Shown here: in pieces, positions 13,372-19,838 of the stretch
Layout of the letters: each line of letters begins with the position of its first letter
Position numbering within the stretch: position 1 is the first letter of the stretch
Origin: Bacillota bacterium
GTDB lineage: Bacteria; Bacillota; Clostridia; Acetivibrionales; JANLFN01
Direction of reading: 5' to 3'
DNA: 27,606 bases
Assembly: GCA_023397675.1 (NCBI GenBank)
Contig: JAEWTV010000030.1
Location: forward strand, 1 to 27,606
Notes under the pieces: generated by a model
What the model was told of the DNA's origin: nothing
What the model saw: only the letters and a program-made list of their open reading frames with translations
Databases searched by the model: none
Translations under genes and position numbers: made by a program

Positions 13372-15363
13372 TTATTGTTCTCTAATATAGGCTTCACAGT
13401 TTTCGCATAGTTCCCCGCTACCTGTAAATAAGCAACCACATCTAATACATTCTTTTATATTATGCGAAGCTCCGCAACAAACACATTTGCCATATTCAAA
13501 GAAGTCTTCATCTATGCTTATTCCTTCTTCACCGCATTCATCACATGGAATATCTGCCGTTACTGGAGAACCTCCGTCTCTCACACGTGAGGAATTTATG
13601 CTTTCTGCTTCTTCAAGTAAATTTGGAAAAGCCTCGTTGATTTGATTATCAAGGCATTCATAGAATTCCTCTAAATTTGGCATGATTAACTCATTTTCTC
13701 TTATTGGCATATAATAACCTTGGTCATGATTAAATTCTGCTTCTCCGTTAACATATTCAATAAAACTTTTACAGAGTACTTCTTCATCAAAAATTATCTG
13801 CAATTCCAGGGTACTCGTATCACCCATGCTATCATTGATTAGGGTAATAGTTTTCAGCTCTATGATTTTATCATTAAGTTTACTTGAAATATCCATCAAT
13901 GAACATTCTTCGTCCCCAAAACCGTATTGTTTAATTTCTAAGTCTTGCCTAAAATAATATTTGTCCTCAATTTCGGTACAAATTCCCTCGACCGCCTCTT
14001 CTAAAATATTAAGAATCTCGTCACTATCTAATATTTTGATATTTGCCTCAGCTTCCATTATTTCTCGTTCAGCTTCTTCCCAGTTATATTCGTCATATTC
14101 TGGGTGATCATCTTCATCGCTTTCCTCTGTACCATCTTCAGGAGATGTACCCGCAGTTGTATCAGGGGCAGTACCTGAAAGAGTTTCAGGAGCTGTACCC
14201 TCAGGAGCATCTGGTTCAGTACCTGAAGGAATTTCAGGAGCTGTGCCCTCAGGAGCACCTGGTTCAGTACCTGAAGGAATTTCAGGAGCTGCGCCCTCAG
14301 GAGCACCTGGTTCAGTACCTGAAGGGATTTCAGGAGCTGTGCCCTCAGGAGCACCTGGTTCAGTACCTGAAGGAATTTCAGGAGCTGTTTCTGTAGAGAT
14401 TTGTGGAGTCACACCTGACTGCCCAGTAAGTAGTAATGCTTTTTGTGTTAAGGCTATTTCATATTTTTCTCTTGCACTATTAATATCCTTAATAACTTTA
14501 TCAACATTTTCAGTAAACTTCTTGTATGCTATATTATCAACAGGTTTATTGTGAGCAATATGGTTTCTGTTAACACAGAACTCCTTCCAACTATCTAAAA
14601 ACGTGCTATCAAAATAATTCTGAAATTCTTCACTCCACAAGTCTTTTTTTACTATCATTTGCTTTTTTAAAAGTTCCAATAACTTGTTTTGTTCATTCTT
14701 CTTTATAGCTATCTCTATTGGTTCACTTATCTGCGGAGACCATTCTTCAACCTTCAAAGTTAATATTTCCATTAAGTCATCTACATCAATAGAAAGCAAG
14801 TTATCTACGACATCATTAAATGAAGGTGCACACCTTTTTAACTGAGCCTTCCTTGCGGAATATTTATCTTTCATTTTATAAGGTATGTAATTATCCCACC
14901 ATGATATACCATAACTGTTTTCCATTACAGTATTTATGAATGACCTTAATAGGTTTTCTGCAGTGTTAATTTTCGGGTAAAGCTTTTCCGATAACTGAAG
15001 AACTTGTTTGTCTTCAATCCAGTAACATCTACTTTTATTCCAATTTTTGAGAAGATACTTTTTTATTGTAATCTTTATCTCTTCGAGCTTGGTATCATAT
15101 TCTGACTTTTCTCTTTGAGGATATATCTTTATATGAACCTGCTTCGAGTGTCCATTAGCTGACAATGAAAACTCAATAAAGTAAAAAGTGTCAGATTTAT
15201 ACTCAGCTTTTATGTGCCAATATTGTGTACTTTTATCATAGATGATACAGTTTATTAGTTTTGCACTGTTTTTTAAATCAGCAATACAATCAGTTATTAG
15301 GCTTTCTGCGAAGTCAGTTTCGCTATTAACAATTGCATATCGAATTACCAATGTGTATTTCAC
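13372..15363 (-). CDS. large HEPN-domain protein with repeat linker and C-terminal zinc ribbons
   Basis: A 663-residue protein not matching any named system I know. Residues 1-125: alpha/beta region of unknown fold. Residues about 128-305: HEPN-like helical domain, opening with YPKINTAENLLRSFI and YGISWW and ending with RNHIAH, the Rx4H catalytic motif of HEPN RNases (Arg266, His271). Residues 328-391: four near-identical 16-residue repeats (TAPEIPSGTEPGAPEG) plus degenerate ends. Residues 405-440: very acidic. Residues 440-590: alpha/beta domain. Residues 607-656: two zinc ribbons (Cys607/610 with 627/630; Cys639/642 with 653/656). GTG at 15363 or TTG at 15351 may start it; AGGTGA fits the TTG better. 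It has its own promoter and terminator and lies between tRNA-Thr fragments. An RNase-type defence or toxin role is inferred. Confidence 0.8.
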   Translation of the reverse strand: MKYTLVIRYAIVNSETDFAESLITDCIADLKNSAKLINCIIYDKSTQYWHIKAEYKSDTFYFIEFSLSANGHSKQVHIKIYPQREKSEYDTKLEEIKITIKKYLLKNWNKSRCYWIEDKQVLQLSEKLYPKINTAENLLRSFINTVMENSYGISWWDNYIPYKMKDKYSARKAQLKRCAPSFNDVVDNLLSIDVDDLMEILTLKVEEWSPQISEPIEIAIKKNEQNKLLELLKKQMIVKKDLWSEEFQNYFDSTFLDSWKEFCVNRNHIAHNKPVDNIAYKKFTENVDKVIKDINSAREKYEIALTQKALLLTGQSGVTPQISTETAPEIPSGTEPGAPEGTAPEIPSGTEPGAPEGAAPEIPSGTEPGAPEGTAPEIPSGTEPDAPEGTAPETLSGTAPDTTAGTSPEDGTEESDEDDHPEYDEYNWEEAEREIMEAEANIKILDSDEILNILEEAVEGICTEIEDKYYFRQDLEIKQYGFGDEECSLMDISSKLNDKIIELKTITLINDSMGDTSTLELQIIFDEEVLCKSFIEYVNGEAEFNHDQGYYMPIRENELIMPNLEEFYECLDNQINEAFPNLLEEAESINSSRVRDGGSPVTADIPCDECGEEGISIDEDFFEYGKCVCCGASHNIKECIRCGCLFTGSGELCENCEAYIREQ
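14190..14381 (-). repeat. tandem 48-bp repeats inside the HEPN gene
   Basis: Four in-frame 48-bp units start at 14190, 14238, 14286 and 14334, differing at only a few positions, with a degenerate flanking unit. They encode a Pro/Glu/Gly-rich 16-residue linker repeat. High identity suggests recent expansion by slippage; copy number probably varies between strains without breaking the frame. Confidence 0.92.
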
Positions 15364-15396
15364 CTGCCTCTTATTTCTGTCTAAATACCATATTTT

Positions 15397-15443
15397 ATAA
15401 TATTACATGTGTTATGCAGGAGTCAACTATTTTGTAATATTAT
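15397..15443 (-). promoter_or_regulatory. promoter and inverted-repeat operator of the HEPN gene
   Basis: TTGACT (15426-15421), 18 bases, TATTAT (15402-15397) on the minus strand. A perfect 10-bp inverted repeat, ATAATATTAC (15397-15406) and GTAATATTAT (15434-15443), brackets the -35 box, and one arm overlaps the -10. The arms are 37 bp apart centre to centre, so a dimeric repressor bridging both half-sites is plausible. Confidence 0.6.
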
Positions 15444-15611
15444 GTATATTTTTGAATCATATGTTTTAGGACATTAGTACTAACGTTATTAATTTTTTTG
15501 GGATTCGTTATTACAATATATGTTTTTAATATAGATTAAACAATCCTAGGATAGTCTCTGTAAACAGTTTTACATCGAGGAACTGGCTAACCATAAGATG
15601 GCTATGTTACC

Positions 15612-15668
15612 TTATTGGTTATCAATCCACTCTATCATTTTATCTATTTCATCTTGAATAAGCTTCTT
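15612..15668 (-). pseudogene. short coding remnant between the two island genes
   Basis: An 18-codon open tail (KKLIQDEIDKMIEWIDNQ) with a stop at 15612 and an in-frame stop just upstream. It reads like the C-terminal helix of a real protein. The rest of the 15444-15767 gap shows no gene. Confidence 0.3.
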
Positions 15669-15767
15669 TTAAGGTGTAGAAACCCGTATGAATATACTCA
15701 AAAACACATGATAACTCAACTATGAGTTTCTTTTTATACCCTGAGCATTGCTCAAAGCTACTCTCCA

Positions 15768-16493
15768 TTAATCAAATAAACGAAGAGAAGCAAAGTATTC
15801 CCACAATATATCAGAATATTTCGACATTGACAAATCCTTTGCTCTATTTTCTATATCATCGATAGCATTCTCTACAATTTTCAAACACGTTTCTCTTTCT
15901 TTATACATTTCTAATACTTCTAAATCATTTCTACAACTTCTTACATAATGCTTATCACAAAAGTCTTCAAAGTTCTTAATGTCATTAAAATAGTGAATGT
16001 ACTTTTCTTTTTTAAATATATCAAACTCTCTACTTAACCGGTTTAAAAACAAATCAACAGAATCATACTTATTTAGTTTTGGACTCCTTCTCCCTATATA
16101 CATTGGTAACAGCCAAAAATTAGCTAAACTATGATATAACAAATAATAATTTTTAAGAATAGTAGGCCACTTATCTTCTGGTGCTCTATGGCCTTTACCA
16201 GAATCACACAGAATGGAATTTGCCAGTGTATTAAAGGAATTCATAGTATCACCAGCAAATTCCTTGTTGACCAAATATCCATCTTTGTCTAGCAAAGTGT
16301 TACCAACTAGTAAGTCTTGGTAAAGCCTTTCATAAAACCCAATTGAGAAGTCTGACATGTCTTCATCAGCATCTCTACAATATTTTTGGCTTGTTAATAT
16401 TATTCCATCTTTTATTACTATTTCTTTATATTTTTTATCACAACTAATTGGCATAACCAATATATCATATACTTGTTCTTGTTTAGTTTTCAT
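15768..16493 (-). CDS. DUF6994-like protein, unknown function
   Basis: 241 residues, cytoplasmic, no signal or membrane segment. The core TMNSFNTLANSI, then YYLLYHSLANFWLLPMYIGR, resembles the DUF6994 family found scattered in Firmicute accessory regions; this is recognised from memory. The C-terminal third is charged and helical. Two ATGs are in frame: the first, at 16508, is itself part of the ribosome binding site (GGAGA, eight bases before the second ATG at 16493), so I take 16493. It is upstream of the HEPN gene on the same strand but separated by 400 bases and a separate promoter, so a joint role is only suggested by co-location. Confidence 0.65.
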   Translation of the reverse strand: MKTKQEQVYDILVMPISCDKKYKEIVIKDGIILTSQKYCRDADEDMSDFSIGFYERLYQDLLVGNTLLDKDGYLVNKEFAGDTMNSFNTLANSILCDSGKGHRAPEDKWPTILKNYYLLYHSLANFWLLPMYIGRRSPKLNKYDSVDLFLNRLSREFDIFKKEKYIHYFNDIKNFEDFCDKHYVRSCRNDLEVLEMYKERETCLKIVENAIDDIENRAKDLSMSKYSDILWEYFASLRLFD

Positions 16494-16980
16494 TGCTACT
16501 ATCTCCATCTGTTTCTATGATTTCTGAATAACTATCGCAATCATCACCCATACACACACTGTCTCTATTAAAATGAATAATCACCAAATCATCCCATCTA
16601 AACGCTTGCTTCGCCTAATAAAACAAACATTTTGACCGGGTGGGATTATATGTGTAAACCGAGGCACAAACGGAGCAAATAATTTTATACATTAAATGGC
16701 CCAATTTTGTAGCTCATTATTGATAACCCCTTATGTAGTTAGTTATGCTGGTAAATCTTATTGAGCGGCTTTTGTAGAAAGCAAGCACCAATTCGCAAAA
16801 ATCATCCCTAACCCTTTGTCTTATGTCCTTCATGAATGTTTTTACCATTGCTTTTACCACAATCATTCATAATATATCATATAATAGTTAACATATAGAT
16901 TTTTCAACAATGAAATTATTCCATATTAAAAAATGATAACAAAACCCATGAAACATTGATTTCTCAATACTTCAAGGTTC
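16494..16980. other. intergenic stretch of the accessory region
   Basis: Apart from the 49-codon ORF at 16717-16866 I see no gene. At 16943-16979 an imperfect hairpin (AACC/GGTT, TGAA/TTCA, ATTG/CAAT) precedes a T-rich run on the minus strand, just downstream of the tRNA-Thr fragment at 16986: a weak terminator in the place expected for a tRNA. Confidence 0.4.
16717..16866 (-). CDS. 49-residue ORF, possible gene fragment
   Basis: Reads MIVVKAMVKTFMKDIRQRVR, then DDFCELVLAFYKSRSIRF, then TSITNYIRGYQ and stop. Composition looks like genuine protein, more so than random AT-rich frames, but there is no clear ribosome binding site. It may be the tail of a lost gene of the island. Family not recognised. 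Confidence 0.3.
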   Translation of the reverse strand: MIVVKAMVKTFMKDIRQRVRDDFCELVLAFYKSRSIRFTSITNYIRGYQ

Positions 16981-16985
16981 TTTCA

Positions 16986-17034
16986 TTTGGAGCCCCCAAT
17001 CGGAATCGGATCAAATGACCTCATCCATTACCAT
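16986..17034 (-). repeat. partial tRNA-Thr (T-arm and anticodon-arm remnants)
   Basis: The first 25 bases (16986-17010) are identical to 17261-17285, that is the 3' CCA, acceptor 3' strand and T-arm. 17015-17034 repeats ATGACCTCATCC and TTACCAT with one inserted base. Same orientation as the intact gene 275 bases to the right. The 5' half of the tRNA is missing. Confidence 0.85.
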
Positions 17035-17225
17035 ATCGCCCTGGAACTCATTAACCTTCGTGCTGCTGTGTCAGCTATCACAGCTGTGTTCCTCATTTAC
17101 AAGGAGTAAACTCCGGTACTCGCTGCTCTGCTTCCTTGCATCACTGGGTTACTGAGCCCCAGCCTGGTTTAGAGCGCATCCATGGTAAGGATGAGGTCGT
17201 TCGAACATAATTAAAGAGCGCAAAG
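17035..17225. other. GC-rich spacer with an inverted tRNA-Thr fragment
   Basis: 17171-17198 on the plus strand is identical over 28 bases to the tRNA-Thr D-arm/anticodon arm (inverse of 17291-17318), followed by a canonical T-loop start GTTCGAAC. Preceding sequence (CAGCCTGGTTTAGAGC) looks like a D-arm of a slightly different tRNA. The rest (17035-17160) is GC-rich with short broken frames only. Confidence 0.65.
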
Positions 17226-17259
17226 AAAAAGGAAACCACCTAAAGGTGGTTTCCTTTTT
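17226..17259. terminator. bidirectional terminator downstream of tRNA-Thr
   Basis: A perfect 15-bp stem (AAAAAGGAAACCACC / GGTGGTTTCCTTTTT) with a TAAA loop, three bases from the tRNA 3' end. It has A- and T-runs on both sides, so it works in both directions. Confidence 0.9.
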
Positions 17260-17262
17260 CTT

Positions 17263-17338
17263 TGGAGCCCCCAATCGGAATCGGACCGATGACCTCATCC
17301 TTACCATGGATGCGCTCTGCCATCTGAGCTATGGGGGC
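17263..17338 (-). tRNA. tRNA-Thr (anticodon GGT)
   Basis: 76 bases with encoded CCA. Acceptor GCCCCCA pairs with TGGGGGC; D-arm AGCTCAGATGGCAGAGC; anticodon stem CATCC/GGATG with loop ATGGTAA, giving GGT. The T-loop reads TCCGATT, so position 55 is C instead of the near-universal T. A minus-strand TATAAT at 17362-17357 is a likely -10 box. Partial copies of this gene are scattered to its left, which marks it as an integration target. Confidence 0.93.
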
Positions 17339-17421
17339 GAATATAACGCGAATATTATTATAAGCCAGATATCCATAAAAGTAAAGAGGTAATTTGACGT
17401 AATATCTGAAACTATTGGCTG

Positions 17422-18123
17422 CTAAACCCTTACCCTTTTCATGTAGTCTGGGACTGTATCAACCTTCGTGACCCATTCTCCATTGTCCAGGGTTTCAAAT
17501 CCATCAAATTTGCACAGAATTCCTTGAGCCTTGAAAGGATTGACGTTATCCATCATCTGAAAGTGCAGATGCGGCATTGTAGAATTACCCGAATGGCCTA
17601 CATTCCCCAGGACATCCCCGCATTTTACCTGCTGGCCGGCACTTACATTAACACTACCCTGCTTGAGATGTGCAAAAAGAGCTATACCCATTGAACCTTC
17701 CAGAATTACATAGTTTCCTGCTATAGGCTTTAAATCCTCACCCGATAACTTTGGAGGATGAAAAGACAATCTGAGCATATCCTTTATCAGGCTTATTTTC
17801 TTAGGCTCTTCACAACCGTCACCTATTGCTCTTACAACTCCGTCAAACGGTGCGAAAACAGGCTCGTTCCAGCAGTAACAGTGTTCAATGGATACCCTGC
17901 CCAATAGATGTTGAAAAACACTTTTACTGTAAGGTATGTCCTTTACAGGTCCCAGCCTCATAAAATCAAAAGCATATTTTTGTCCGAAGAATTCGGTTCC
18001 ATGAGTCGGAATGCTCTTTGAAGGAGTTCTTAAAGCCACCCACTCTCCTTTTAAAGGAAACTTGACAGTAACCCCGCCTTCAATTTGATTTATATCAATA
18101 GCGCTTGCCGCTTCTTTTTTCAT
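17422..18123 (-). CDS. M23-family metallopeptidase without signal peptide
   Basis: A 233-residue protein with a LytM/M23 zinc peptidase domain: His41 and Asp53 in HGTEFFGQKYAFDF, a glycine-rich strand region (GNYVILEG), FAHLKQGSVNVSAGQQVKCG, and GHSGNSTMPHLHF carrying the HxH ligands. Such enzymes cleave peptide cross-links in cell walls, yet there is no signal peptide or membrane helix, so it is either intracellular, exported by another route, or has a changed role. AAAGGAG lies before the ATG at 18123. It is alone on its transcript, between tRNA-Thr and tRNA-Gly. Confidence 0.85.
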   Translation of the reverse strand: MKKEAASAIDINQIEGGVTVKFPLKGEWVALRTPSKSIPTHGTEFFGQKYAFDFMRLGPVKDIPYSKSVFQHLLGRVSIEHCYCWNEPVFAPFDGVVRAIGDGCEEPKKISLIKDMLRLSFHPPKLSGEDLKPIAGNYVILEGSMGIALFAHLKQGSVNVSAGQQVKCGDVLGNVGHSGNSTMPHLHFQMMDNVNPFKAQGILCKFDGFETLDNGEWVTKVDTVPDYMKRVRV

Positions 18124-18274
18124 AACCGAACTCCTTTGTACCCTATTTTAACCATCATTATATACTATATGACTTCTTAGGTAAATGATTAATAACAAAT
18201 TTGGGCACAAAAAAAGCGCCCCGGCATTACACCGAACCACCTATTTTCTTTATTAAACTTAATTTCAACTTCCC

Positions 18275-18376
18275 TTAACTGTAGCTTTTGACTTTAACTG
18301 TACACTGTAAATTGTACATTGTAAACTTGCCTTTTTGCCTTTAACTGTACACTGTACATTATAAACTGCAAACTGG
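18275..18376. repeat. AACTGTACA-type degenerate repeat cluster (locus 1)
   Basis: The words TTAACTGTACACTGTA, ATTGTACATTGTAAACT and AACTGTACACTGTACATT follow each other within 100 bases, all in the same orientation. The same vocabulary fills 26252-26578. It lies just downstream of tRNA-Gly. The space 18124-18274 shows no gene. Confidence 0.8.
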
Positions 18377-18380
18377 TTTT

Positions 18381-18454
18381 TGGAGCGGGTGATGGGAATC
18401 GAACCCACGCTGTCAGCTTGGGAAGCTGATGTTCTACCATTGGACTACACCCGC
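18381..18454 (-). tRNA. tRNA-Gly (anticodon CCC)
   Basis: 74 bases with encoded CCA: GCGGGTG acceptor, D-arm with AATGGTA, anticodon stem TCAGC/GCTGA with loop TTCCCAA giving CCC, and T-arm GTGGGTTCGATTCCCAT. It lies just downstream of sigH. A TAAAAT with a TGGACT-like box 17 bases upstream could be its promoter. Confidence 0.95.
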
Positions 18455-18517
18455 ATTTTCAGGAACGAAAGTATTTTAGCACAAAATAATATATAAGTCC
18501 AGAAGAGTTAAAGGTAA

Positions 18518-19162
18518 TTAAGTCTTACCCTCTTCAAGGAATTTCTCCAATTTACGTTTTACGCGCTGAAGAGCATTATCTATCGACTTTACATGCCTAT
18601 CCAGCTGTTCCCCGATCTCCTGGTAGGAACGCCCCTGCAAATAAAGTGAAAGTACTTCCCATTCAAGGCTGCTGAGTATTTCCCCCATTTTGACTTCTAT
18701 TCCCTGAAATTCCTCACGGTTTATTATCATTTCTTCAGGGTCGGAAATCCTCTCCTCGCTTATTACATCCATGAGCGTCCTATCGGATTCCTCGTCAAAA
18801 ATAGGCTTATTGAGCGATACATATGAATTCAAAGGTATATGCTTCTGCCTTGTGGCGGTCTTAATAGCAGTAATGATTTGCCTGGTAATACAAAGTTCGG
18901 CAAATGCCCTGAAAGATGACAGCTTGTCCTCCCTGAAATCACGAATAGCCTTATAAAGGCCTATCATGCCTTCCTGGATTATGTCTTCCCTATCAGCGCC
19001 AATTAAAAAATAAGTTCTTGCCTTGGCTCTGACAAAACTTTTATACTTGTTGATCAAGTATTCGAGGGACTTCAAATTGCCTTCTCTTGCTTCCTCGACA
19101 ATCTCCTCATCAAGCATTGCAGTATATCTGTCGGCAACGCCTGTACGCGCGTTCAGCTTCAA
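18518..19162 (-). CDS. sigH: RNA polymerase sigma-H factor (sporulation)
   Basis: 214 residues, the standard length. Region 2 is complete: EEAREGNLKSLEYLINKY, then DREDIIQEGMIGLYKAIRDF (2.2-2.4), CITRQIITAIKTATRQKHIP. Region 4 has LSSLEWEVLSLYLQGRSYQE, then LDRHVKSIDNALQRVKRKL. Sigma-H drives early sporulation and stationary-phase genes. The start is a TTG at 19162 with AAGGGGG upstream. It has a perfect sigma-A promoter at 19246-19274 and a leader of about 77 bases containing a hairpin with U-tract, so transcription may be attenuated before the gene. Confidence 0.96.
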   Translation of the reverse strand: MKLNARTGVADRYTAMLDEEIVEEAREGNLKSLEYLINKYKSFVRAKARTYFLIGADREDIIQEGMIGLYKAIRDFREDKLSSFRAFAELCITRQIITAIKTATRQKHIPLNSYVSLNKPIFDEESDRTLMDVISEERISDPEEMIINREEFQGIEVKMGEILSSLEWEVLSLYLQGRSYQEIGEQLDRHVKSIDNALQRVKRKLEKFLEEGKT

Positions 19163-19193
19163 TTTAACGCCCCCTTAAACCTTAAGAAAAATG

Positions 19194-19220
19194 AAAAAAA
19201 CAACACCTGAAATGAGTGTT
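19194..19220 (-). terminator. hairpin with U-tract in the sigH leader (attenuator or rae1 terminator)
   Basis: Minus-strand AACACT pairs with GGTGTT around CATTTCA (19202-19220), followed by seven T. It lies downstream of the sigH promoter and 32 bases before the sigH start, so it can act on sigH transcripts as well as on read-through from rae1. The stem is short, so efficiency may be partial. Confidence 0.6.
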
Positions 19221-19245
19221 TGAAAAAAGGGAATACACATTCATA

Positions 19246-19274
19246 ATTATACGTAAGGGCACTCTTTATGTCAA
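19246..19274 (-). promoter_or_regulatory. consensus sigma-A promoter of sigH
   Basis: TTGACA (19274-19269), 17 bases, TATAAT (19251-19246), a full match to the housekeeping consensus. Predicted start near 19239. Confidence 0.85.
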
Positions 19275-19324
19275 GCTAAAGTAAGGTTTTAAGGCTTGTA
19301 ATAACTTGAATCAAACAAAGCAAT

Positions 19325-19828
19325 TTAACTTCTCCTTAATTTTTCAAGTTCTTCAAGAGTACTGCTGTCCACATTTGAAAACAAGCCGTTTATCGGTGAT
19401 TTCTTATTTGTAAACCTGGACTTGCTATGCCTGGTGGTTAATTTTATTTCCTCACGCAATTCCTTGGGTGTCATTCTCGCGCCGCCGCTTCGGAGTATCA
19501 TTGTCTGCTCAAGGTAATCAGCAGTAACAACCCGGATGGTGTGAGTATTTCCCAAATTATAAACAAAACGCTCTATATAGTTATCGGCAGTCTGGTTCTC
19601 TTTCGTGAATACAACCGTAAGATTGTCAAAAGTTTCTTCCTTATATCTTCTGCCCTTAACCATATGAGCATCAAAAACGACATAAATCTTAACCTTCTTA
19701 AAGCCCTGATAATTTGAAAGTATGTTTAGAAGCTTGTCCCTACAGTCTTCCAGAGAATCCTTCCTCATATCAAAAATATCATCCCAGGAATTTATCACAT
19801 TGTAAGCATCTATCAGAAGATATTCCAT
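19325..19828 (-). CDS. rae1: NYN-domain ribosome-associated endoribonuclease Rae1 (YacP)
   Basis: A 167-residue PIN/NYN-fold nuclease. Acidic active-site residues lie in YLLIDAYNVINSW (Asp7), VVFDAHMVKG and TADNYIERF, with a basic C-terminus. The Bacillus homologue Rae1/YacP cleaves mRNA in the ribosome A site. It follows rlmB by ten bases, so they form an operon, as in most Firmicutes. The ATG at 19828 has only a weak site (GAGTGA). Confidence 0.92.
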   Translation of the reverse strand: MEYLLIDAYNVINSWDDIFDMRKDSLEDCRDKLLNILSNYQGFKKVKIYVVFDAHMVKGRRYKEETFDNLTVVFTKENQTADNYIERFVYNLGNTHTIRVVTADYLEQTMILRSGGARMTPKELREEIKLTTRHSKSRFTNKKSPINGLFSNVDSSTLEELEKLRRS

Positions 19829-19838
19829 TTAAAGTCAC

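Noticed and set aside
14190..14381. CRISPR-like array
   Set aside because: The 48-bp units are directly joined without spacers and encode an in-frame peptide repeat; no cas genes are present.
14043..14554. Plus-strand ORFs across the repeat region
   Set aside because: They are other-frame readings of the 48-bp repeats, have no ribosome binding sites and lie inside the larger minus-strand gene.
17016..17153. 45-codon plus-strand ORF beside the tRNA fragment
   Set aside because: It begins inside the tRNA-Thr relic, lacks a ribosome binding site and has an implausible Ser/Leu-rich reading.
18207..18236. Terminator of tRNA-Gly at the A7 run
   Set aside because: Only a three-base-pair stem (CGG/CCG) could be found next to the T-tract; not enough to call.
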